NCBI RefSeq assembly: GCF_037042905.1
Contig: NC_087251.1
Coordinates: 44,207,373 to 44,271,372 of the forward strand
DNA: 64,000 nucleotides
DNA from: Lytechinus pictus
Lineage: Eukaryota; Echinodermata; Echinoidea; Temnopleuroida; Toxopneustidae
Direction of reading: 5' to 3'
Shown here piece by piece: positions 1 to 13,300 of the stretch. The notes under the pieces are model-generated. The model had not been told where the DNA came from and did no database searches. It saw nothing but the letters and a program-made list of their open reading frames with translations. The translations under genes were made by a program, and so were the position numbers. The first letter of the stretch is position 1; each line of letters starts with the position of its first letter.

Positions 1-1519
1 TTGAGGTGGGGTACATTCGTCATGATTCATGGTCCAGAGCTTCATTAAAGCAGTAACCTGCAAAGCAATGTCTCCTGTTAATTTTCCAAGGGGAACAGAT
101 TAGAAACAAATAAAACAAATGGTGATACCGAAATGCATTTTGCCCGTATATATCATAGATTACGGTGTGGCAGACACACCCAACAAAAGCGATACGAGAA
201 GCCAATGGAAGCTATTGTGTTGGGATTGTGTTATCTCGAATGACATACCATTGATCGCTTTATTGTCGGATTCGTGAGTGTGACTGTGACATAGAGGTTG
301 CTTTGGTCTCGTTTTAGCGCAATATCACGTCATACATTTTGACATATTTGCCCTCTTTCTAAGCAAATTATGACACCAATACTGTCATGAAGCATATCGA
401 TGTTTTCGCTAATATATTCTCTTTCATGTAGAATGTTGACATTGTGTATTAATTGTTGTTATTTATAAAACAGTTGAGGATTCATGAAAAAATACTCTGT
501 TTTGAATTATAATTTGCCTAATTTATGCAAATTAGGTAATAATAAACAAGGATATCTCAATCATTTTATGACAAATTTTGTTCCCTTTTTTACCCTAAGT
601 CTTTACTTCCAATTTTAGGGCAGTTCTGGTTAAATGTATATTCTTAAATACTTGTTTTCACTATATCGACATAATATGCAAATTTATGCAAATTACTTGC
701 TTATTTGCATAGATACAGCGTGTCTCTTTGGATGAATCTTTTTCTTTTGACTCAAGGAACATTTGTGCCAAGTGGGACATTTGTACTAAAAAATGCAGCG
801 TTCACCCCTTTTTTTGCAGTTAACAAGTCTACTATGGCCCCTAAGATGAAACCAATAGCCCTTCCAAGAAAAACATATACCTAATTTCTCAATTTTAATA
901 CATTAGAGAGGTCATGATAGAAGGGTAAAAAACTTTTAGGAACAGTGACATATTTATGAGTTTCATAATGTAATTGTCAATATATTTTTTTCTTTTTTTC
1001 ATGCTAGTATTGGATTCATACGAATTGCTTGGACGAAGGAAATCAGTTTTCCGTTACTGATTTTATTGCTCCCACTCTGAAGTCCATTTAGAACTTTGAT
1101 TTATCAATTAATTAGTAGGAATTGGAATGGCATCAGTTTAAATTCTAATTTTCCAAGAGTAATTGTTGATGTAGAAACATTGATATAGTGAAAGATGTGT
1201 ATGTTATGACTGAACATATATATGTTTGTATGTAGAATTGCAAATATGAATGTGCATGGATCATATATGTGCTAGTATGGTAAATGTAGTCTCGTGCTGC
1301 CAAAATATTGTATTGTAGCAGTTTAACAAAGAGGAAAATTAAAAGAGAAATATGGCTGTATCAAACTAAAATGATCTTGTTGTGATTTATTCTTTTGTGT
1401 GAATTATATTGGGCAGTGTAATTAGGTTTGCTGTATTTGCTTTGATGAATTCAAAGGAATAATTAGATTAAAGCTAAATGAAAGTAGTTGCAGTAAAACA
1501 CTGATTTCGTGAGATATTC
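1..1519. other. AT-rich upstream sequence, nothing recognised
   Basis: No supported gene, RNA or mobile element. The short - strand frame at 20-205 shows no family similarity. Confidence 0.5.
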
Positions 1520-1870
1520 TGTAAAACCAAGGTTAAGTATTACTATATCATCGTGGATCTAGATCTGGTACAGTTACATAAATTGAACTTTGTGAAATCA
1601 TAAAATCCAAGCTAAAAAACGATCACATTGGAGATCGCCAACACAGATAGGCACACGTGGGATAGTGTATATTATTATTGCTGGAATAAAGACCAGACGG
1701 AAGTGCCCGAATCCGCGCTTATTTTGCTATTTCTCAGCAATTACACAATTTCTTCCAGAATCCTTTGGCACCTATTTTTTATTCATACAAACAGACACTT
1801 GGGTGGTCATATTGAATTCTGTCAAAAGTCATTTTGATATCGTTACCACAACTGGCATTTATCTTTAAAA
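1520..1870 (+). repeat. Dispersed repeat, copy 1
   Basis: Diverged match to 20775-21125 in the same orientation. Shared landmarks: TTTGTGAAATCAT, a CTTATTTTGCTA segment, CACTTGGGTGGT, and an end of ACCACAACTGG-ATTTATCTTTA. Family not recognised. Confidence 0.7.
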
Positions 1871-2221
1871 TGCAAACTTTTCTCTATTTTAGAATGAAGT
1901 ACTGGGACCAGTAAATACATTGTTATCCAAGACCATCTTTAAATTGACACTTCTGAAAATCATGTTGTGTTTGAATATGGAGTTGTATTCATATGCATGG
2001 TAGAATTACATATTTTAGTTTCCAAATCCCAAAGGTTGCTGAAATTCTCAAAAGAGAGGTAGTGGGGTGATTTTTCTTTTCTCATTTTTTTGATGATTTA
2101 CATTTACCAAGTTTAATGGTTAAATTGATGAACCTTGTATATGAAACAGATTCAAAGGGGCTGTGTGGGGGGGGGGGGGGACCAAAGGAACTTCTGGCAA
2201 AAGTAGTAACTGACAATATTG

Positions 2222-2410
2222 ATGACAAATAGGATGAGAATGATGATGGTTATAATGATGAAGTGGTAATGGTGATAATGGTTTTGATGATGGTGGTGGT
2301 GATGGTGATTGTGATGATGAATCAGTGGTCATGATGATGATGGTGGTGACCCGGGGTGGTGATAACGATTGATGATGGGGATAATGATGATTACTGTGAT
2401 TGATAAAAAT
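2222..2410 (+). repeat. Imperfect GAT/GGT microsatellite
   Basis: Degenerate GATGAT and GGTGGT runs after a 13-base poly(G). The - strand frame through it (His/Pro/Ser-rich) is a composition artefact. Confidence 0.85.
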
Positions 2411-2924
2411 AAAACAGGTTATGTATATACAGTTCATATTTGATCAATATCAAATCTAGGCAGTGATCGGCCTTGAATAAAACGTTAAAAAAGGATGATG
2501 AAAAACGACCAAATGGCTGAAAAGCTTATAAAAACCAATGAAAGGTTGTAATAATACTGGGATCCAAACTAACTTGCTGGTCACTATTCAAAGGCCAAAA
2601 GCAACCATAACTTCATTTAAAGACGAACGAGGAAATAACATTAAAAAAGTGACCCCGAATGAACATACGCCAACCACAGGGGCCAATCGAGGAACTGGGG
2701 GTGGCATGAGTCGCCCCTTCTTTAAAAATGTGAAAATAGCCATCAAATTGTGAGTTTGCATGTTCAGCTTCCCCACTTTCAAAATATCGTTTTGCGGCTA
2801 CTGAACCAAACAGATACGGTTTATCTATTCATACTAGGCCTATCTTTAATTTATCTATGATTCTAACAAACCAATTAACAAAAGCAACCCCTTCCATCCA
2901 CCTAAGTTACATACCCGGTACCCC

Positions 2925-3290
2925 GGCCCCACAGCGGCCGGCCCCGCGCTGGCCGATTAAATCCAGTCAATGGGGCCGATAAAGTGCTCGTCAGCAGACC
3001 GTCCTCAGTTTTTCGAGATTGGACTCGTCAGTAAACTCGGTAATGATAAATTTACACTGTTTCATTACATCTCATGTTAGGGATTTACTTTCTTTCGAAT
3101 TTTGATGTGAGTGTTAGAGAGTGATGATATTTGTTTTTTAACGTTCTTGTGCAATTGTAATCAGAGCCAGAGGCGATGGAGCTGCGCCGAGGAGCTGCAT
3201 CCGTGCCGCCGGCCGGAGTCGGGCTGGCGCGGCCGAGATCTTGGTCGATGGAGCTCCGCGCGCCTCTGGTGTGACTCGATCAGGGGGGCG
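2925..3290. promoter_or_regulatory. GC/CpG-rich island, candidate ABCC10 promoter / 5'UTR exon
   Basis: A sharp rise in GC and CpG (CAGCGGCCGGCC, GGCGCGGCCGAG) in otherwise AT-rich DNA, 2.5-2.9 kb upstream of the first coding exon. That exon is preceded by an acceptor, so an untranslated first exon is expected; CTCG|GTAATG near 3040 is one possible donor. No TATA box was recognised. Inference only. Confidence 0.3.
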
Positions 3291-3441
3291 TTTCATGAAA
3301 GGACTTGTCGGACGTTTTATCCGACAAGTCCCATTTTATCCGACAGTTACCATAGGAACAGTGCTTGTCAGCCAATCAAAATCAAGGAAAGTTGTCAGAT
3401 CTGACAACTTGTCGGACAGAAATGTTGATGAAACGCTCCCC
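3285..3441. mobile_element. Palindromic MITE, GTTTCATGA family, copy 1
   Basis: About 157 bp with inverted ends GGGGCGTTTCATGA / TGATGAAACGCTCCCC and an inner hairpin CTTGTCGGA...TCCGACAAG. A second copy lies at 19557-19715. Non-autonomous; superfamily not assigned. Confidence 0.8.
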
Positions 3442-3442
3442 A

Positions 3443-3800
3443 GGATCCCGTAAAACAAAGCTTGGTTAGCAATTAATCGTACGCTTGATTTTCACGTTTG
3501 ATTGTACATTGTAGTTTATGCACAGATGCAATCGTAGAAAAATATTAACATCATTGCTAAGCTTTGTGTTACGGGCCCCTGGATTCAATCCTAATTAGGG
3601 CCTAATTAGGATTGAATGTGTTACGGGCCCCTGGATCTGGATTCAATCCTAATTAGGGCCTAATTAGGATTGAATCCAGGGGCCCGTAACACAAAGCTTA
3701 GCAATGATCTTAATATTTTTCTACGATTGATTGCATCTGTGCATAAACTATAGTACAATGTACAATCAAACATGAAAATCAAGCGTACGATATTATGCTA
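3443..3800. mobile_element. Compound palindrome of GTAACACAAAGC elements
   Basis: One complete element (GGATCCCGTAAAACAAAG ... CTTTGTGTTACGGGCCCC, 3443 to about 3583) is followed by a centre containing CCTAATTAGG twice, then an inverted partial copy (GGGCCCGTAACACAAAGC from 3680). The whole forms a large cruciform-capable palindrome. The same family occurs at 12169-12300, 13781-14070, 19158-19284 and 62406-62563. Confidence 0.75.
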
Positions 3801-4429
3801 AGGCTAAGCTAAGTAAGGCCTAATTTCTACAAATTCTATGACTGAGTGACTGACAAAACCTTGCCCCGTGGACCTCGATCGACACATCTTCAGACTGTTT
3901 GGCTGCCGCAGTAAGACAAAACCCAATGTTATCGTTGTCTTTTTTTTTTTTTTTCTAACGTAGTCATAAGTCGTAGTAATATACTAACACTAACACTGAG
4001 TAACGTTAGATCACCAACAGTAACTTATTATTTCCTGTTATCCTAAGTAGGATTCGAATCTCTCTCACTGCGCTGCAGAACGAGGCATCTCCACTCCAGT
4101 CTGTCGCCTTGCTCATATCTGAGCTAGCTGAAAGCCGTGGGTTTCATAGTTATTATAAGCCGATATTACGACTAACAGTAACAAGTTAGTCTAGTCTCGA
4201 AGATTAAGAGTTACAATGGCAAGTTCCCCCTAGTCTGCGCAGTCCCCATTGTCTGCGCATACTCGTATCTGCACGATTCTAGTAAAAGATGATACCCAAC
4301 GAACACAAACTTAACACATGCAATACATAGACAGAAATTCATTTTTTTAAATCTGACTCAAAATGGTGGAAAAATAATGAATTTTGGGCATTTCATTTAA
4401 CGGCCTCAAAATGCAGCCTGTCTCATCAA
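3801..4429. other. Non-coding, possible tRNA-like SINE fragment
   Basis: On the - strand around 4045-4140, GCTAGCTCAGATATGAG resembles an A box and GATTCGAATCC a B box. There is no complete cloverleaf and no second copy in the window. The rest is unremarkable. Confidence 0.3.
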
Positions 4430-4660
4430 AATCCCTGAATTATTATTATTATTTTATTCGGCACTTCATCAAAAACAAGACAGCATGTACAATGCAAGAT
4501 TGAGAAATAGTATTAGTACAAAAATACAAATAGTTTTTAGACCCTTTCTCACCCAACCAGGTAGCCTGGGTAGGGAATAGGTCAACTTAATGGCCATGGC
4601 CCACAGGCCTTCCCTCCCACACCCAATTGCGTGCAAATTGAATGGGTGCGCAGACATGGG
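4430..4660 (-). mobile_element. Probable 3' end of a non-LTR retrotransposon
   Basis: Read on the - strand, a GC-rich segment is followed by GAAGTGCCGAATAAAAT and an (AAT)n tail, the usual look of a CR1/L2-like 3' terminus. No reverse transcriptase remains. Assigned by structure only. Confidence 0.4.
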
Positions 4661-5534
4661 GCACCATGTTTCATTTTCATTTCGGAAAATGACTGCCCGA
4701 GGTTTTTTCCAATTATATTTAGAACTTTCAAATTTTTATGAGATATTTGGCCCAATTACTCATAATAATATAAGGAACATTATCAACTAAAATATTTTGT
4801 GAAATAAAAAGAAATTCATGTTAAATATCAACTCAAATTGTTAAGTGTACAGACTTGGGGACCACCATCATATATGGACTTATTAATCTGACTAAATAAA
4901 CAGATGCCATTCAGCCATTGGGAATTGCACACACTCGATAATTTGACGGAATGAAGTCATATGTTGGTATCCAACTTTTCCTTCCTAGATCTAGGTCTAC
5001 CATGACAGAATAAACCTTGTCCAGATATTTTTTTTCAATTTTAGTGGAGGGGACATATGGAAGTCTTGCCTATCAAGAATTCTATTGAAAAAAAAATTGG
5101 CTTACCTTTAGTACCTTTAGAATCCAATGTTAGGTGATATAATGTATCGTGTGTGTGATGCCTCGTTCTAATACTACAGTTAGTATCCATGCTCTCATAA
5201 TGGATTATGACATTGGATTGTATTCCAAAAAATTATACATTTGCCACTGTACCGGCAAGTGCAAGTCAAAATTAGTGGGGCCCGAACCGCTCGTCAAGAT
5301 TTCATGAACAGATGAAAGTGGGGGTCCCTTGAACTTCATAAAATGTTGCAAAAAGAGGGTCCCTGGAAATAATTTTTTTATGTATCATGTCCTGTAGCTG
5401 CCCCTGACTGGGCCTAGCTATGAAAAATTATGGGTCCCGGCTCTGGAACAAGAATTTGAGTAAATGTCAATGAAAACTAAATCCTATGCAAGGCTATGGC
5501 CCGTATTCTGAAGTCGGGTTTGATTTAAACTCTT
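4661..5534. other. Non-coding, nothing firm recognised
   Basis: AT-rich. A half-copy of the GTATTCTGAAGTC inverted end (compare 17497) is visible near 5502-5525. No gene. Confidence 0.4.
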
Positions 5535-5716
5535 GGCTCCATTGCATAAAAGTGACTTTCATGCAATCCTTGCTTTTGGTGGAAGATGAAATGAATTATC
5601 CATTCAACTCGGCTGCTACACCTCGTTGAATGGATCATTTCATCTTACACCTCATGAGGTATTCTGTCCATCGCACTCATGAACATTCGTTATTTGTATA
5701 TTATGCAACAGGACCC
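5535..5716. mobile_element. MITE, TTGCATAAA family, copy 1
   Basis: Ends GGCTCCATTGCATAAAAGTG and ...TATGCAACAGGACCC are inverted copies of each other. Same family at 53502-53661 and 56517-56908. Confidence 0.65.
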
Positions 5717-5834
5717 TTGTCTAAAGTAGAGGTTTAACTATGACTAATTGCACTTGGTGCCTTTCTTTCTGAGAAATACTTTCTTTATTGAAATATTTAT
5801 TATTTTTTCTTTATGCCAGGTATTTGTTAGCAGG

Positions 5835-7331
5835 ATGGATTCTACATTAGATACCTTCTGTGGACATTCACTCAATAATGACACCTTTTGGCAGCACAAT
5901 GTCTACGGACATTGCTACGAACAACTGGTGTTTGCCCTAACTAGTCATGGCTTGTTGGCCCTGGTTAGTGCACTCTTCATCGATTACATTAATAATAAAC
6001 TAACCAGCCCTAACCTCAAGCGGTCAAAATCTTTGCACATTCGGTTCATCATCAGCATCTTGTCTGCGCTGGTACCTGTGTTGAGCCTTCTTCTTCAAGA
6101 ATTTACTGGAAACATTAGACCAGCTCCAGTGGATTATCTTGTTAACGTGACATCATGTTTGGCATGGTTGCTACTGTCATTGTACCTGTGGAAGCTACGA
6201 TGTCAGAGTTTACCGCTTGTGAGAACTCACAAACCAGTAATAGCTGTATGGGCATTGACTTTTGTAGCTGTAAGCATCCGTTTAAGTACTATCATCAAAC
6301 AACTGCTTAATCATGATGACTCTCTTGTTTCAGGGGAGGAAGGTACAGTCATTGCATCGTTGGTTCTCCAAGTTCTGTACCTTGGAACTTTGTTGCCTGG
6401 ACCAAGACACACTTCCACGTACCATGAGTTTGGAGGGACCTCTGTATACCAGAGTATTAATGAAGATATTGGTGGAGAGGATGAACCTCTTTTACCTTCC
6501 TCAAGGATATCATCTGACATTGTTAACCTCGGAATTGCAGAGGATTCAGCTAGTCTGCTGTCCAAGGCTACATTTTGGTGGACTCGACCGCTCATGGCTA
6601 AGGGTGCTAAAGGACAACTTGTGAGGTCCACAGATGTATTCCATTTACCAACGAAACTCACTGCCAGTCACATTGAAACCTATTTCTCTACCAAGTATCC
6701 CCAAGGATCGGCTGCTTTTGCAGAGGATGTCTTCACCTCCAATGAGCCCAATGACAATATGCAAGAATCACATGAACGAAGAGAGAGAAAGGGATATGGC
6801 AGTACCAAGGTTAGATCAAGGAAGCAAGAGGAGGACAATGTTCCAGAAGTCGTCATTAAAAATGGTTGCAAACAGGAGGTGACCCTATGCAGAGCATTGT
6901 TCCGAGCTTTTGGTGTGAAGTTCTTCCTGTTGGGTATCGTGAAATTCCTGGCAAACATCCTCACCTTTGCAGGGCCATTGTTATTGAACGCCTTGGTGTC
7001 TTTCATGGAGGATAGGACGGAACCGATGAGGTACGGTTACTACTATGCGCTTGGTCTCTTTTTGGCAACGTTCTCCGCTGCTATGTTAGGCACCCATTTC
7101 AACTACCAGGTCTCCAAGATCCAAATTCAGGTCCGAGCGGCGTTGATAACGACCGTGTATCGCAAGTCTTTGTCTGTGAGCGCGACAACCTTGTCGGCAT
7201 TTTCGACCGGTCAGATTGTGAACTTTATGAGTGTGGATACTGGGAGGATCGTCAACTTCTGTAACAGCTTCCATGCATTCTGGAGTCTTCCATTTGAAGT
7301 GGCCGTAGCCCTCTATTTACTCTACCGACAG
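5835..7331 (+). CDS. ABCC10: ABCC10 exon 1 (TMD0, L0, start of TMD1)
   Basis: Residues 1-499. The frame is open from 5748, but the ATG at 5835 matches the family start ([11 protein letters not shown]..., then GHCYEQLV as in human GHCFTQLV). Two AG acceptors just upstream (ending 5819 and 5833) suggest that the exon begins there with a few untranslated bases. Five hydrophobic segments (about residues 32-55, 70-90, 105-120, 135-155, 170-190) form TMD0. The L0 elbow [18 protein letters not shown] precedes a charged stretch (~305-345) absent from human. TMD1 then begins ([24 protein letters not shown]). Donor CAG|GTATGT at 7332, phase 0. The single large 5' exon resembles the vertebrate gene. Confidence 0.92.
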
Positions 7332-10300
7332 GTATGTAGCCTACTCCTTCCTGTCAACAGACTGTCTTATGTTTTAGAAATGTCAAGAAACATGATCACA
7401 ATGTTAATTGTTACAAGACAGAAAATATCAATTTTTATTGATTTTTTTCGAACTCCAAGAGCACTTGGAAATCCCCATTCCCTGCAATGTTAAAGCTTAT
7501 TCAAGATAAAGATTCAGATTTTTTAGTCAGCGGTCTTGAAAAGTAGCCCATACAAAGGGAGAGAAAAAATTATCCTGGTTCCAAATGATTTGACACCAGG
7601 GCGTTTTAGTGGTGAAAATTGTTTTATCCCAAACACCTAGAGGTGATTGGGATTCCATGGGATAAAAATTAGTCATTTCCTGGGTCAAATTTGTCAAATT
7701 TTCTTCTGTGTCATTGGGGGAATAGTGCTCGGTAGGTGTGTGTGATATTGCAGTGAATGCCATTAACAATTTTGAGCAGTGAGAGGTTCAGACTGGTTTG
7801 GACCACTGTGGCCATTAACTTATCCCAATACCGGTATTTAGAAATTGATATTTCTTTATTGAATATTGCAGGTTGGTGTGTCTTTCCTCGCTGGGTTAGC
7901 CTTTGCCATCCTTCTCATGCCCTTCACCAAGTGCCTTATGGAGAAAATTCAGAAGCTTAACACCGAGATGATGAAACAAAAAGATGGCAGAGTTAAGGTG
8001 AATTAAAATCTTGTGCTGTAAAATAATGTACATACTATACTCATGTTTGCCATCATTTTGCACTGATTATTCAAACTTATTTCCACAAAGTGAGTAAAGA
8101 ATACAAACAAACATCAATACAGTAAAAATACAAATTACAATGATATTACATAAATACCAAAGAAGTTACAAATTTGGAGGGGATTTGACAAAGACCATAT
8201 TAATCTATTTAGGTCAATTCCAATGGCAAGATACATGTACATAAAATTGTGTATGATCAATCATAAAAATTAATGCCATGATCAGTTGCTAAGCTTTATG
8301 TTTCGGAACCCTGATCAGAGTATCTTTGACTTTCTATTCCAGCAGAATGTTTATGCTGGTCCTAAAAAAAGTTGATTTAAGATGGTACTGTGAGCTTTTT
8401 AAGCGTTTTTATGCAGTTATGATTGAAATGAAGAAAACTGCACCATAGGATTTTTTGATGTCTTATCAACAATGTTAAAATCTGAAACTGATTTAGAAGG
8501 TTTCTGTATGAACATGCATTCAACTGTGAAGTTAAAACAATCAATGAAAAAGGGAGAAGAAAGAGGATTAAAAAAATGAAACTGAAAAGAAAATAAAGAG
8601 TTTGATTCATCTTGTGACTACATTATCATGGTTTGGACATTTGCGAGAAAATATGTAGCTTGATCAAAGTAATTTTGTTTCTCTTTCTTGAATCAGATAA
8701 TGAATGAAGTTTTGAATGGGATACGTGTGATCAAGTTTTACGCGTGGGAGCGTCATTTTAAGAAACAGATTGATGGCTTGCGTCAAGAGGAGCTGAGCAG
8801 TCTCAAGGGCATCAAATACTTGGATGCTATGTGTGTTTACTTCTGGGCTTCTACACCCGTTCTCATCTCACTCTGCACTTTCACAACGTATGCTTTGATT
8901 GGCAATGATCTCACTGCTGCCAAGGTATGGAGTCATTACTCATATTATACAGAGTGGAATGATAGGAGTATATCTTTGTATTCAGAACAATAAAGTATGA
9001 ATACTGAGTACAAACATAAGTAGTATTAAAAAAAAACATTTTTTTTAATTCATGCCCCGTATAATTTTCTTTTAGTTTGCAATATAATGTTTTGTTAGTT
9101 TGCATATATATTACTTTGTTTTAAATTGTTTGTCAGAGTGTATTTCCATAAGAGTCAGTGTATTTTAATGATTAGCATCTTGCTCCTTGCATGAAAACGA
9201 TTCTACTTTTGCAGTGTCAACTCAAGTCCAGTATTTTAAAATGAGGGGTCGTAATGAGCAAATTTGAAAATGGGTGAAAATGTATGGGTGAAAAAGGTGA
9301 AAAGAATTAGCTCTATCAATATGCATATTCGCTGAATGATTCTGAAATTTTCACAGGGGTGTTCATCCATTGCACACTAGCAAGGAGCTAGTCTGCAAGT
9401 GCAGACTAGAATTTAACTCTTTAAACCATATAGAGTGAAGACTAAACTCCAAGATATCTGTGTAAATAAGCAACCGCAGTACATGAGTGAATCAGACTCT
9501 GCATTATGCTCCATGCGAAAGCAAAGGTCTAAGCCTGCTGACAAGCCAGGTTCTACCCCTGTAATGGTGTTGCCATTAATGCTTGATAATATACTTTGAT
9601 ATTCAAATGGAAGTAATATTACTTCCTTTCTGATTTCTTTGTTATATCTCTGACCAGGTATTCACCAGTCTAGCCCTGTTTTCCATCCTGATTGGGCCTC
9701 TCAATGCTTTCCCATGGGTACTGAATGGAGTCATAGAATCATGGGTTTCCATCAAGAGAGTACAGGAATTCATGGATTTAGAAGAGTCAGACCTAGCCAA
9801 GTATTATCAATCAGGTAAGGTAGCTTTGGATTCTCAGCTGTCTATCTTATTTCATGAACGTGGTAAAATTGTTGTGCAAAATAATGATGCAAAATAATGA
9901 TGAAGATGATGATTGATGATGATGATGATGAGGATGAGGATGATGATAGTGATGATAGTGATGATGATGAGATGATGATGGTGATGATGATGATGATAAT
10001 GATGACAATGACGATGATGATGATGATGATGATGATGATGACGATGATAATTAATGATGATGATGGTAATGATAATGATGATATATAGCATGTATGAGGC
10101 ACCAATTGTTCAACGGCACTCTATATATTATACCAGCTCAAGCTGCTAAAGGGGCTTAGTGCATTAAAGGAATTAATCCATCTAGGTACCCATTCACAAG
10201 TATTGTGATGTTTCATGTAAGATTACATTTGTTCATCCTCAGAAAACTGCCTCTCCGATGGACAACAGCTGAGCATTACACAAGGCACGTTCTATTGGGA

Positions 10301-13300
10301 GCATCATAAGAAGAAAGAAGAAAAGGAAGAGGAAGGGGAAGAGGAAGGAAATGAAGTGGAAGATGGAAGAAAGGATAAGAGGAAGAGCGCAAGCCAGGAA
10401 GATGAACGTTCAAGTCTACTTGTTAGAGATGATGATGGAACCAGTGCTGATGATGGGCTTTTTGAGCCGTTGAAGCTTCAAGACATGAATCTAAATGTCT
10501 TCCAGGTAAATCACTTGCTCAGTATAATCTATGGTCCAGATAAAGATGTTTGGCAATATGCATCGAGTGAATTATCTAAAGTCTTATTATTTCAGGAAAT
10601 GTTTTTAAAGAAGTAAAGAATATAACTGCAAGCCTGGCCGAATTGATGAACCAGATGCCTTTCATATATTTTTTTTTCTTTTCCTGTTCTGCTTTCCCTT
10701 TATTGCAGTAAGTTGTGCTTGAATATTGATTGATTGAGGGAGAGCATATTCCTCTCATTTATTTCCTTCAATGTTAAGACTTTAAATCAAAGTATTTAGT
10801 ATGAAGGAGATTTTAGTCTTCTAAATTACTGACTGAAATCAACAGGGATCATTGCAATACCTTTCTGCCTTCGAAATTACACTACTACACAGTCATTTCA
10901 TTTTCTTTTATCTTTATATTTTCCAATCATTTATCACTTGCTTTATACCCTCAGGGTCAGTTGGTTGGAGTGATTGGTAAAGTAGGATCAGGAAAGAGTT
11001 CTTTGTTCTCGGCCATCTTAGCCGACATGGGCAAGGAGAAGGGCAGTATCAGCATTGCTGGACTTGGTCAAGGCTTCGGACTGGCCACCCAAGAACCATG
11101 GTTACAACATGCTACGGTCAAGGAGAACATCCTCTTTGGAAAGCGGTATAATGCTGAGAGATATAACAGCGTGGTGGAAGCATGCGCTCTCATTGAAGAC
11201 CTCAAGGTTTGTATACATTGTGATGTGAACTTACACCCACTTGTACCTCAATTCAATTCAATAATAACAATAAATAATAATAATATTTACAATGAATTTG
11301 CTCATAAAATCCATAAAAGAACAATACATATATACATCCAGGAACAGGATTCCAGATTTGAGGTCCTTGAAATAAAATTGAGTTTTTAAAAGATTAGAGT
11401 CTTGGCTTAGGCAGATGAAAATCCTTTGCATTTCTTGTATTGTATGTGTGAAAGTAATTATTAAACTTAAAGAACATTTTGATATAACCTGGCAAGAGGT
11501 TACTGTTACATAAATAATTATATGTCCATTTATATAGCGCAGTTACTATGTGCATATACTCAACTGTGCTTTGATACTTGGTATCATATTTTTACCCCGG
11601 CTGTAGCTGAGCCGCCATATTAATAGGCGCTAAAGCGTTCAAGGAATAAATCCTACCGGGTACCCATTCACCTCACCTGGGTCGAGTGCAGCAACAATGT
11701 GGATAAATTTCTTGCCGAAGGAAATTACACCATGGCTGGGATTCGAACCCACGACCCTGTTTCATAGTCCGGAGACTAATCCACTGGGGCATAACGCTCC
11801 ACATAGACACAGAATAAATAAGAATTTGAAATGCATGAATATTGTAAAATTTCAATACATTCTAATTTAATAAATAGAGGATTGGTGCGGGCATGGTAAG
11901 GAGCATGATACATAATTATTGTTCTTATTGCATGTTTTTGTAAAATATATAATCTATTGATGTTACTGCTACTTGCACTTCCCCAGGCAAGAATACCATG
12001 ACTGTGGTATAGATATAATTTGATATCGTGGAAATAGGTATATGAATACCAAATATACTTGATTGAGTCTGCCAAAAAAATCTTAGATATGCTACAACCC
12101 CTGTTACATCTGAAAATAAAAACTCACCAGAGGTTGCTTAACAGTAAACCAACCTGAGACCAAGACCAGGGGCCTGTAACACAAGGCATTGCAATCATTG
12201 TAGAAGAATATCTTTCTGATTGATTGCATTGGCCACAATGCACACTCCATCACGAAAATCAAACGTACGATAAATCACTAACCTTTGTGTTACGGGACCC
12301 TGAAGCGGTTTAGGTCGGACCTTGAACCCTTCTCGCATAGATGTAAACACAATTACACAAACCAGTATTTAACATTGCTTTTCTATCATTCCTTGTAGAT
12401 TCTTCCTGCTGGGGATGAGACTGAGGTTGGCGAGAATGGAATTACTCTCAGTGGCGGCCAGAAAGCAAGGGTTGCTCTTGCTAGAGCAGTCTATCAGGTA
12501 TCCCCATTGATTTGTTATAACTTTGTAGAAGAGGTTATATTTTATTACATTTATTATTTTGATTTTTTGTTGTTGCTTTCTTACAATTGCCTTGTTATTG
12601 ATTTAAGAAGTATTTATCGGATGAAGTTGTGAAAAAACAACAACATATGATAATGATATGGAGTGTTGTTATTTGATACAATCTATCACAGAACTATGAT
12701 CGGGAATTATACTTATGACAATATATCATTCATTCATTAGTAAATCTGTGTGTTAAGCCTGGCGCATACTACACGATCCAATACAACCCATTTAAGTTTA
12801 AAAGTTCCAAGAAGTGAAATTATTTCACTTGAGTTCAGCATATGAGTGCCAAAATTAGAATCCTGCTCTACTGAAAGCCTTATAGTCATAATGAAGTCCA
12901 AATTGGCTCCAAGACGCAACCAATGATGACGTCATTATGATTTGGATTTAATTGGGTCATATTCTTACAGGAATGCTCTATATAGACTGGGATTTCGATT
13001 TCAGTATTCATACCACACTTCGGAACTAAGATTGTTGTCATTTTATAGGTTGGAATATTCATATCAAATATTATTGTGTGGTGTGTGCGACGGCTTTAGG
13101 CAAAATAAATGACTTCATGTGGGCATGCAACAAATCATATAATTTGGATTGACTTCATCTTGTAATGATATCTACCACCCCCCCTTTCCCCTTCAGGACA
13201 GTGAAATCTATCTTCTTGATGATCCTTTGGCTGCCGTAGATGCTGATGTTGGACAACACATCTTCTCCAAATGCATCATGGGACTGCTCCAGAAAAAGAC

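Noticed and set aside
6311-7274. Overlapping ORFs within ABCC10 exon 1 on both strands
   Set aside because: Shadows of the 499-codon exon in other frames.
9842-10105. Several Asp/Met/His/Ile-rich ORFs
   Set aside because: All come from the GAT microsatellite. The same applies to 2120-2437, 18391-18667 and 46495-46747.
11690-11803. A tRNA gene on the - strand
   Set aside because: A and B boxes are present, but the cloverleaf is incomplete and similar copies occur with long SINE bodies, so it is a tRNA-derived SINE.
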